Shown here: positions 56,303-64,000 of the stretch, piece after piece
Position numbering within the stretch: the stretch's first letter is position 1
How the letters are laid out: every line of letters starts with the position of its first letter
Assembly (NCBI RefSeq): GCF_900187025.1
Contig: NZ_LT906478.1
Span: forward strand, 976,001-1,040,000
Direction: 5' to 3'
DNA from: Listeria ivanovii subsp. ivanovii
GTDB taxonomy: Bacteria; Bacillota; Bacilli; Lactobacillales; Listeriaceae
DNA: 64,000 nucleotides
Notes under the pieces: model-generated
The model's input: only the letters and a program-made list of their open reading frames with translations
The model's database searches: none
What the model was told of the DNA's origin: nothing
Program-made: the position numbers and the translations under genes

Positions 56303-56766
56303 TTGGCTTTAAAAATAGTGGGAAAACGACTTTGCTAAATGCGTTAATTAAAGCCAGTCGTAAAGAAAATTATACAGTTTCTGCTATAAAACATGATGCG
56401 CATGATTTTTCTATTGATCACGTAGGAACAGATTCTTTTTCCTATCAAGAAAGCGGGGCAGAAGCGGTAGTTATCGCTAATTCTCGCCGATATGCTGTGA
56501 TGGAGCAGGCGGGAATAGACTTAAAAACGGCAATCCAAAAATTACCTAAATCAGATATCATTTTGATAGAAGGATACAAACAAGGTCCTTTCCCCAAAAT
56601 TGTACTTATCCGTGAAAAAGCAGAAATCGAACAATTGAAAGATAGCAAAACCGTACATAAAATTGCGACTCGTCATTTGGAATTACAGGAAGAAGCCATT
56701 TTTATTGGTGAGGAAGCCAAGTTAACTCAATTTGCGGAAATGATTATCAAGGAGTTTTTACAATGA
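56281..56766 (+). CDS. mobB: molybdopterin-guanine dinucleotide synthesis protein MobB
   Basis: A 161-residue GTP-binding protein with Walker A GFKNSGKTT at residues 8-16. It works with MobA in making the dinucleotide form of the cofactor. It overlaps moeA by 22 bases and moaE by 4 bases. Confidence 0.93.
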   Translation: MATILQIIGFKNSGKTTLLNALIKASRKENYTVSAIKHDAHDFSIDHVGTDSFSYQESGAEAVVIANSRRYAVMEQAGIDLKTAIQKLPKSDIILIEGYKQGPFPKIVLIREKAEIEQLKDSKTVHKIATRHLELQEEAIFIGEEAKLTQFAEMIIKEFLQ

Positions 56767-57185
56767 AATATATAGCGCTTCAGCAAGAAAAAATCGAAAT
56801 TCAAGCACTTTCTGAAAAGCTTATCAATAAAAAGCATGGTGGCATCAATATTTTTATTGGAACAATCCGTGAATGGACGGGGAATATTCAAACCGAAGAA
56901 ATTCGTTATACTGCCTATGAAGAAATGGCACTTAAAGAATTAACCAAACTAGCTGATGAAGTGAAAGCAGAATGGACCGCCGATGTTGTGATTGTCCACC
57001 GACTAGGGTTACTCCAGCTAACAGATATTGCCGTTTTTATTGGTGTTTCCACGCCTCATCGCGCAGCTTGTTACGAGGCATCTCGATATATTATTGAGCG
57101 ATTAAAAGAACGAGTACCTATTTGGAAAGAAGAAAAAGATATAGATAAAACGAGGTGGGGTGGTGCCAGTGTTAACAACAATTAA
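56763..57185 (+). CDS. moaE: molybdopterin synthase catalytic subunit MoaE
   Basis: A 140-residue large subunit of molybdopterin synthase. The motifs GGINIFIGTIREWTG and VHRLGLLQ, and the C-terminal VPIWKEE with its catalytic Lys, are present. It overlaps mobB by 4 bases and moaD by about 26. Confidence 0.94.
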   Translation: MKYIALQQEKIEIQALSEKLINKKHGGINIFIGTIREWTGNIQTEEIRYTAYEEMALKELTKLADEVKAEWTADVVIVHRLGLLQLTDIAVFIGVSTPHRAACYEASRYIIERLKERVPIWKEEKDIDKTRWGGASVNNN

Positions 57186-57417
57186 ATTTTTTGCTTTTTT
57201 AGTAGAGAAAACAAATAAAACGGAAGTAAAGTTAAACTTGCAGCAATGTCGAACGGTTGGTGAAGTGCGGGAACTGATTAGCAGCGAATTTCCAGAGATT
57301 GCTGTAGATCTTTCTACTTGCATGCTAGCTGTTAATATGGAATTTCAACAAGATCAGGATGTTTTACCTGAGAAAATAGAAGAAATAGCCGTTATTCCGC
57401 CAGTTAGTGGTGGGTGA
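57160..57417 (+). CDS. moaD: molybdopterin synthase sulfur carrier MoaD
   Basis: An 82-85 residue ubiquitin-like protein ending in VSGG. The C-terminal Gly-Gly is adenylylated by MoeB and then thiocarboxylated. Start choice is uncertain: GTG 57160, 57163 and 57169 all follow AGGTGG. The last would give a normal MLTTIKFFAF N-terminus. Confidence 0.9.
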   Translation: MVPVLTTIKFFAFLVEKTNKTEVKLNLQQCRTVGEVRELISSEFPEIAVDLSTCMLAVNMEFQQDQDVLPEKIEEIAVIPPVSGG

Positions 57418-57432
57418 TGAAGGAGGCGGAAA

Positions 57433-57915
57433 ATGGAAAACGATGATTTAACTCATTTTAACGAAGAAAAACGAGCGAAAATGGTAGATGTAACTGCAAA
57501 ATCAGAAACAAAACGCCGGGCTATTGCTAGCACTACAATCCATATGAACGAAGAAACTTTAGCAAGAATTCATGCAGGTAAGATAGAAAAAGGGGACGTT
57601 CTGGCAGTTGCTCAAGTTGCAGGAATTATGGCTGCTAAAAAAACGAGCGAACTAATTCCGATGTGTCACCCGATTATGACAACAAAAGCGGATATTTCTT
57701 TTCAAGATGATGCTAAAACCAAACTAACGGTTATTTCGGAAGTGGTCACTGTTGGTAAAACTGGTGTGGAAATGGAAGCTCTTACCGCCGTCACAGTTGC
57801 TGCGCTAACGATTTATGATATGTGTAAAGCGATGGATAGAAGAATGCGTATAGAGCAAACTTATTTAGTAGAGAAAACTGGCGGGAAAAGTGGGACATTT
57901 AAAGCAGAAGTGTAA
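57433..57915 (+). CDS. moaC: cyclic pyranopterin monophosphate synthase MoaC
   Basis: A 160-residue enzyme that acts with MoaA in the first step of molybdopterin synthesis. Motifs: [12 protein letters not shown] near the start, ELIPMCHPI in the middle and [25 protein letters not shown] near the C-terminus, given by its parts. AAGGAGG precedes ATG 57433. Confidence 0.96.
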   Translation: MENDDLTHFNEEKRAKMVDVTAKSETKRRAIASTTIHMNEETLARIHAGKIEKGDVLAVAQVAGIMAAKKTSELIPMCHPIMTTKADISFQDDAKTKLTVISEVVTVGKTGVEMEALTAVTVAALTIYDMCKAMDRRMRIEQTYLVEKTGGKSGTFKAEV

Positions 57916-57943
57916 CTATTTTGTAGGATAGGAGTTTTGTTTT

Positions 57944-58945
57944 ATGCAATTATTAACGGATAAATTTGGGCGAGTACATGATTATATTCGCATTTCAGTA
58001 ACAGATCGGTGCAATTTAAGGTGTGTCTATTGTATGCCCGAAGAAGGCCTGACATTTTTGCCCCATGAAAAAGTGCTATCCAAAGATGAAATTGTCGGTT
58101 TCATGGAAATAATGGTGAAATTTGGTATAAAAAAGGTGCGTATCACTGGTGGAGAGCCATTACTTAGAACAGATATTGTCGAAATTGTTCGTGGCTTAGG
58201 GTCGATTCCAGAAATCGAGGATATTTCCATTACGACTAATGCAATGTACTTAGCGAAAAAAGCAGAGGCACTCAAAGAAGCTGGTCTTACCCGAGTGAAT
58301 ATCAGCTTGGATTCCCTTCATGCAGATCGTTTCCAAGCAATCACGCGCGGGGGACGTTTACAAAAAGTATTAGATGGCATTCAAAAAGCCGAAGAGGTTG
58401 GCTTATTTCCAATTAAATTAAATGTTGTGTTAATTAAAGGTCAAAATGAGGATGAAATAACCGATTTCCTTCAATTTACTAAAGATAAAGACATTAACAT
58501 CCGTTTTATTGAATACATGCCAATTGGACATGCGGGAACAAGTTGGAAAGAAAAATATCTTTCGCTGGATACAATTTTTGAAGCATGTAATGAAGCAGGA
58601 TTTGCTTACGAGTCAGTCGATACGATTCGTGGCAACGGCCCTTCTGAAAATTTTCGAATAGAAGGAGCCAAAGGGACATTTGGAGTTATTCATCCAGTTA
58701 GTGCCCATTTTTGCGATAGTTGCAATCGACTTAGACTAACTGCAGATGGCTATATTAAAGCTTGTCTATACTGGGATGAAGAAATGAATATTCGCCCTTT
58801 CATTAATGAACCAGTCAAATTAATGCAACTTGTCCAAAAAGCAATTGATAACAAGCCAGAAAACCATGAAATGGCGCTTAAATTGCAAGATGAAGTCCAA
58901 TCCAATAAACCAACTTGGCGTCGAATGAGCCAAATTGGTGGTTAA
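57944..58945 (+). CDS. moaA: GTP 3',8-cyclase MoaA
   Basis: A 333-residue radical SAM enzyme that converts GTP to 3',8-cyclo-7,8-dihydro-GTP. The first iron-sulfur cluster is bound by C23, C27 and C30 (CNLRCVYC). The second uses [10 protein letters not shown] and a later Cys in KACLYW. The C-terminal Gly-Gly (SQIGG), needed for activity, is intact. It is the last gene of the plus-strand Moco operon. Confidence 0.96.
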   Translation: MQLLTDKFGRVHDYIRISVTDRCNLRCVYCMPEEGLTFLPHEKVLSKDEIVGFMEIMVKFGIKKVRITGGEPLLRTDIVEIVRGLGSIPEIEDISITTNAMYLAKKAEALKEAGLTRVNISLDSLHADRFQAITRGGRLQKVLDGIQKAEEVGLFPIKLNVVLIKGQNEDEITDFLQFTKDKDINIRFIEYMPIGHAGTSWKEKYLSLDTIFEACNEAGFAYESVDTIRGNGPSENFRIEGAKGTFGVIHPVSAHFCDSCNRLRLTADGYIKACLYWDEEMNIRPFINEPVKLMQLVQKAIDNKPENHEMALKLQDEVQSNKPTWRRMSQIGG

Positions 58946-58948
58946 ACA

Positions 58949-58982
58949 AAAAATCCGACTTGTGCGAGTCGGATTTTTATTT
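58949..58982. terminator. bidirectional terminator between moaA and moaB
   Basis: The 12-bp stem AAAAATCCGACT/AGTCGGATTTTT overlaps the moaB stop codon. Confidence 0.92.
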
Positions 58983-59465
58983 TTGCCGTTCTGCTATTAA
59001 ATGAGGAAGTTCAGGGATAATTAGTCTTTCCATAGCTAGGTGACAAGCGTTGGTTGAGCCAGGCAAAGCGAATACTAACAAGCCACTTTGCGAAAACCCA
59101 GCAAATGCACGTGATACCATCGCTCGACTACCGATTTCTTCATAACTAAGCATCCGAAACAATTCACCAAATCCAGGAATCTCTTGTCGGATCAACGAGA
59201 ATAACGCTTCATAAGTTACATCGCGCTTAGCAATCCCTGTTCCTCCATTTGTGATTAAACAAAAGGGTTCACAGGCAGCTAGTTTTTTCACCTTTTGTAA
59301 GATTAAATCGGGATTGTCGGGAACAACCACGCGGGAAAATACTTGATGACCAGCTGCTTCTAATTGTGTTTGAATTAACCGTCCGCTCGCATCAGTCTCT
59401 ATATCTCTCGTATCACTAATTGTCAAAATACTACAAGTAGTAGAAATAAATGTTTTTTGTTCCAT
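58977..59465 (-). CDS. moaB: molybdopterin adenylyltransferase MoaB/MogA
   Basis: A 162-residue enzyme that adenylylates molybdopterin before MoeA acts. It shows LTISDTRDIETDASG and LITNGGTGIAKRD, the binding motifs of MogA/MoaB. It follows the thiF/moeB gene by 11 bases on the minus strand. AGGAGC precedes ATG 59465. Confidence 0.93.
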   Translation of the reverse strand: MEQKTFISTTCSILTISDTRDIETDASGRLIQTQLEAAGHQVFSRVVVPDNPDLILQKVKKLAACEPFCLITNGGTGIAKRDVTYEALFSLIRQEIPGFGELFRMLSYEEIGSRAMVSRAFAGFSQSGLLVFALPGSTNACHLAMERLIIPELPHLIAERQK

Positions 59466-59476
59466 AATAAGCTCCT

Positions 59477-60472
59477 TTAATTAAAAAATAGCTGATAAAT
59501 TTTTGTTGCTTCCAAGATATTTTCTGTACCATGAAGTAACACGCGTCCGTTTTTAAAAATAACAAACTGATACGCTTGGTAATCAAAGCTTAGAAGGGCG
59601 GGATTTTCATTATAGGTAATTTGTACTTCTTTAAGTCGTTGTTTGATTGCTTCATAATTACTTTTTTGTGCTAATTGAAATTGAACCGTGTCTCGACCGC
59701 AGAGTGCAACTGCTTTTTTAGAAAATGGTTTTTCAAAAGTGGCTTGAGAGGAACAACCGGAACAATTGGGTCGCTTGTTCACTTGAAGTGAGCGAAACGT
59801 GAATTGCCAATTATCCACTTGGAAATACGTATTTGCGGCAAAATCTGGCTTTAAAATCATTTGGGTAAGGAGCGAAACTTGCATGCCGGCGACAATAGGT
59901 ATAAGTGCGCCATCCACACCAATGATATCGCAACTTGCAGCATTGGTTTGTGGTAAATTATCGATTAAACAGTGTAAACAAGCAGAGTCCGGTGGGATAA
60001 TCGGCATGATATTCGCATAATTGCCTGCACAAGAAGTGAAAATCCAAGGAATCCGATAGTTAAAAGCAAACTGATTTAAAATTTCTCGTGTCATAAAATT
60101 ATCCGTACAATCTAAAATATAGTCAACTTTAGTAGCAAAAGTAGCTAGACTTTCCGGATTCGCATCCTCCACTAGATAATCGATTTCAATCTCGCTATTA
60201 ATTAATCGAAGCGCTTTGCAGGCTGCATATGCTTTGGCTTGTTTTTCAAATGCATCTTGTTCTGTAAAAAGGGATTGGCGTTGCAAGTTGCTCCACTCCA
60301 CATAATCACGGTCTATTAAAAGTAATTTTCCAAATCCCATTCGCGCGCAAATTTCAGCCGCATAGGAACCGATAGCACCAACACCGACAATTAAAATCGT
60401 CTTTGTTAACAGTTTAGCTTGGCCAGATTTTCCAATAGTTGTAACACGCATTTGACGATCATAGCGTTCCAA
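59477..60472 (-). CDS. moeB: ThiF/MoeB family adenylyltransferase
   Basis: A 331-residue E1-like enzyme. The nucleotide motif VGVGAIGSYAAEICARMG and the zinc cysteines (CLHC, CSGC) are seen. MoeB adenylylates the MoaD C-terminus; ThiF does the same for ThiS. The Moco context favours MoeB. It carries an extra C-terminal segment of about 80 residues after the second zinc pair, which I do not recognise. TTG 60472 is the start, with AAGGTG 5 bases before it. Confidence 0.88.
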   Translation of the reverse strand: MERYDRQMRVTTIGKSGQAKLLTKTILIVGVGAIGSYAAEICARMGFGKLLLIDRDYVEWSNLQRQSLFTEQDAFEKQAKAYAACKALRLINSEIEIDYLVEDANPESLATFATKVDYILDCTDNFMTREILNQFAFNYRIPWIFTSCAGNYANIMPIIPPDSACLHCLIDNLPQTNAASCDIIGVDGALIPIVAGMQVSLLTQMILKPDFAANTYFQVDNWQFTFRSLQVNKRPNCSGCSSQATFEKPFSKKAVALCGRDTVQFQLAQKSNYEAIKQRLKEVQITYNENPALLSFDYQAYQFVIFKNGRVLLHGTENILEATKIYQLFFN

Positions 60473-60546
60473 GTCCTCACCTTCTTTCTATTATATTTTA
60501 CCAGAAAATAACGAAAAGAGCCTGTAAAAGTAGTTTTGATTTATGT

Positions 60547-60576
60547 TTGCAATTTGTCGCGGCTATCTTCTATAAT
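60547..60576 (+). promoter_or_regulatory. promoter of the flavin-reductase remnant
   Basis: TTGCAA and TATAAT are spaced by 18 bases. Confidence 0.65.
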
Positions 60577-60610
60577 GAGTAAAACATACTAAAAATTAGA
60601 GGTGCAAACG

Positions 60611-60799
60611 ATGAAGCAGAAACTAGAAACATCTAAATTTTATCCTGCCTCCCCAGTCTTTGTTTTAACCTATTTAAATGAAGAGGGAAAGCCGCAGATG
60701 TCAACGGGATCATCATCTTATACACTTGGAAATACGATTGTTATTGGTGTATCAGCAGAAAGCAATGCGAGTAAACTTGAAACAATTGGCGACCATTAA
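60611..60799 (+). pseudogene. truncated flavin reductase-like gene
   Basis: A 62-residue fragment that begins like an FMN-binding split-barrel protein (KFYPASPVFVLTYLNEEG, TIVIGVSAESNASKL). It then ends abruptly with ETIGDH. Members of this family have about 150-190 residues, so more than half is missing. Promoter, ribosome binding site (AGAGGTG) and terminator are intact around it. The 3' part appears to have been deleted, leaving a short open frame. Confidence 0.65.
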
Positions 60800-60807
60800 A
60801 GCTAATA

Positions 60808-60843
60808 GAAAACCCCCGCAGAATTTTTCTGCGGGGGTTTTCT
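60808..60843. terminator. bidirectional terminator between the remnant and def
   Basis: A 15-16 bp GC-rich stem, AAAACCCCCGCAGAA/TTCTGCGGGGGTTTT. Confidence 0.93.
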
Positions 60844-60846
60844 ATT

Positions 60847-61398
60847 TTAACCAAATACATCCACATCGGGTGGCAAGTAAGATGGGTTTTCTTTATTAAT
60901 ATGGTCATAAAACATAATTCCATTTAAATGATCAATTTCGTGTTGAACTACAATCGCGGGATAGCCTTTGAATCGTAATTTTAATGGTGTGCCATCTTCA
61001 TCAAAAGCATCGATAGTAACTCGTTCACTACGAACAACATAACCTGGGACTTCACGGTCGACAGAAAGACAGCCTTCTCCGCCAGAAAGACAAGCTTGTT
61101 GAACAGAGTGGCTACGAATTTTTGGATTATAAAGCACATAACTATAAAGTCGATCTTTTTCATCATGGACATGAATCGCTAAAAAGCGCTTTGTTACGGC
61201 AAGTTGAGGTGCGGCAATTCCGACACCACCACGTAAGCCATATTTTTCAGCAAGTTCTTCATCTTGACTATTAATTAGAAATTCGAGCATCTCGCGCCCT
61301 AATTTTTTTTCTTCATCTGAAAGCGGAAATGACACTTCACTGGCAACCTCACGTAGCGCCGGGTGACCTTCTCGTACAATATCGTCCATCATAAGCAT
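60847..61398 (-). CDS. def: peptide deformylase
   Basis: A 183-residue type 2 deformylase that removes the formyl group from new proteins. All three metal-site motifs are present: [14 protein letters not shown] and QHEIDH. The extra residues between motifs 1 and 2 mark the Gram-positive type 2. AGGAGA precedes ATG 61398. It ends at the shared terminator. Confidence 0.97.
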   Translation of the reverse strand: MLMMDDIVREGHPALREVASEVSFPLSDEEKKLGREMLEFLINSQDEELAEKYGLRGGVGIAAPQLAVTKRFLAIHVHDEKDRLYSYVLYNPKIRSHSVQQACLSGGEGCLSVDREVPGYVVRSERVTIDAFDEDGTPLKLRFKGYPAIVVQHEIDHLNGIMFYDHINKENPSYLPPDVDVFG

Positions 61399-63346
<1,948 letters not shown>

Positions 63347-63348
63347 TC

Positions 63349-64000
63349 ATGGCGCAAAAAACAATGATTCAAGCGATTACAGATGCGCTTGCAGTAGAAC
63401 TTGAAAAAGACGAAAACGTATTAGTTTTTGGGGAAGACGTTGGTAAAAATGGCGGCGTATTCCGTGCAACAGAAGGATTACAAGATAAATTTGGCGAAGA
63501 TCGTGTATTTGATACGCCACTTGCTGAATCTGGTATCGGTGGTCTTGCTATCGGTCTTGCACTTGAAGGTTTCCGCCCAGTTCCAGAAATCCAATTTTTC
63601 GGCTTCGTATTTGAAGTAATGGATTCCGTTGCTGGCCAAATGGCTCGTATGCGTTACCGTACAGGCGGAACTCGTACAGCTCCAATCACAATTCGCGCAC
63701 CTTTTGGTGGTGGCGTTCATACGCCAGAAATGCATGCGGATAACTTAGAAGGCTTAATGGCTCAATCACCTGGTTTAAAAGTGGTAATTCCATCCACTCC
63801 ATACGATGCAAAAGGTCTTTTAATCTCAGCTATTCGTGATAACGACCCAGTTATCTTCCTTGAGCATATGAAATTATACCGTTCTTTCCGTGAAGAAGTT
63901 CCAGAAGGCGAATACACAGTAGAAATTGGTAAAGCAGCTGTTCGTCGTGAAGGTACAGACGTTTCTATCATCACTTATGGTGCAATGGTACAAGAATCAA
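63349..64000 (+). CDS. pdhB: pyruvate dehydrogenase E1 component, beta subunit (5' part)
   Basis: The first 217 residues of the E1 beta subunit; the gene runs past the window end. The start [12 protein letters not shown] and the TPP-side Glu in [18 protein letters not shown] are visible. The segment [26 protein letters not shown] follows, given by its ends. It starts 2 bases after the pdhA stop, with GAAGGAG upstream. Confidence 0.97.
   Translation, partial: MAQKTMIQAITDALAVELEKDENVLVFGEDVGKNGGVFRATEGLQDKFGEDRVFDTPLAESGIGGLAIGLALEGFRPVPEIQFFGFVFEVMDSVAGQMARMRYRTGGTRTAPITIRAPFGGGVHTPEMHADNLEGLMAQSPGLKVVIPSTPYDAKGLLISAIRDNDPVIFLEHMKLYRSFREEVPEGEYTVEIGKAAVRREGTDVSIITYGAMVQES

Overview
The window reads as a chromosomal segment of a low-GC Gram-positive bacterium of the genus Listeria, in or very close to L. 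monocytogenes. The evidence is gene content and order: TTG-started gbuABC, clpE with CtsR boxes, liaFSR, rpoY-rnjA, a ykuJ-ykuL(cbpB)-ccpC-dapH-dapL block, and a molybdopterin cluster ending beside def and pdhAB. The assignment rests on recognising proteins and synteny, not on a database search. I see no phage, insertion sequence, CRISPR array, rRNA or tRNA. This is core chromosome with a few accessory-looking loci.

Layout. 1-8.3 kb: a broken two-gene ABC exporter (permease frameshifted at a G7 run), prfC, a MarR/MATE efflux pair sharing a palindromic operator, a yybP-ykoY manganese riboswitch ahead of a TerC gene, a second TerC paralogue, and a KtrB/KtrD-type potassium channel. 8.3-16.1 kb: membrane proteins, ogt, clpE, a CPBP protease, and two carotenoid-type genes lying tail to tail. 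16.4-20.5 kb: ptsH-ptsI (general PTS), a DUF218 protein and a hydroxyacid dehydrogenase. 20.5-27 kb: the acetyl branch of diaminopimelate synthesis (patA-like, dapH, dapL) interleaved with ykuJ, the c-di-AMP receptor cbpB, ccpC and an MscS channel, plus a small gene behind a Fur-like box. 27.4-41 kb: glycine betaine transporter gbuABC, an orphan EIIA, cutC, cvfB, liaFSR, ktrC, two FUSC-type membrane proteins, an LCP wall ligase, and rnjA with rpoY.

41.3-51.3 kb: a HAD phosphatase, then a LacI regulator divergent from a six-gene sugar operon (fucose-isomerase-like protein, split transketolase, FGGY kinase, PTS EIIBCA, DUF4038 glycosidase). The combination fits catabolism of D-apiose or another branched pentose through a transketolase-type route. 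It is the best candidate for an undescribed system here. 51.3-60.5 kb: molybdate uptake (modA divergent from modBC-mobA) and cofactor synthesis (moeA-mobB-moaE-moaD-moaC-moaA, with convergent moaB and thiF/moeB). 60.5-64 kb: a truncated flavin-reductase remnant, def, an 830-base gene-free stretch, and the start of the pyruvate dehydrogenase operon.

The genes share themes. Potassium and osmolyte balance with c-di-AMP links (KtrD, KtrC, CbpB, Gbu, MscS) recurs over about 30 kb. PTS phosphotransfer is represented by HPr, EI, an orphan EIIA and a complete EII. Wall precursor supply and envelope stress are covered by the DAP pathway, LCP and LiaFSR. Several genes start with TTG or GTG, and the start was chosen by ribosome-binding-site spacing, as noted per entry.
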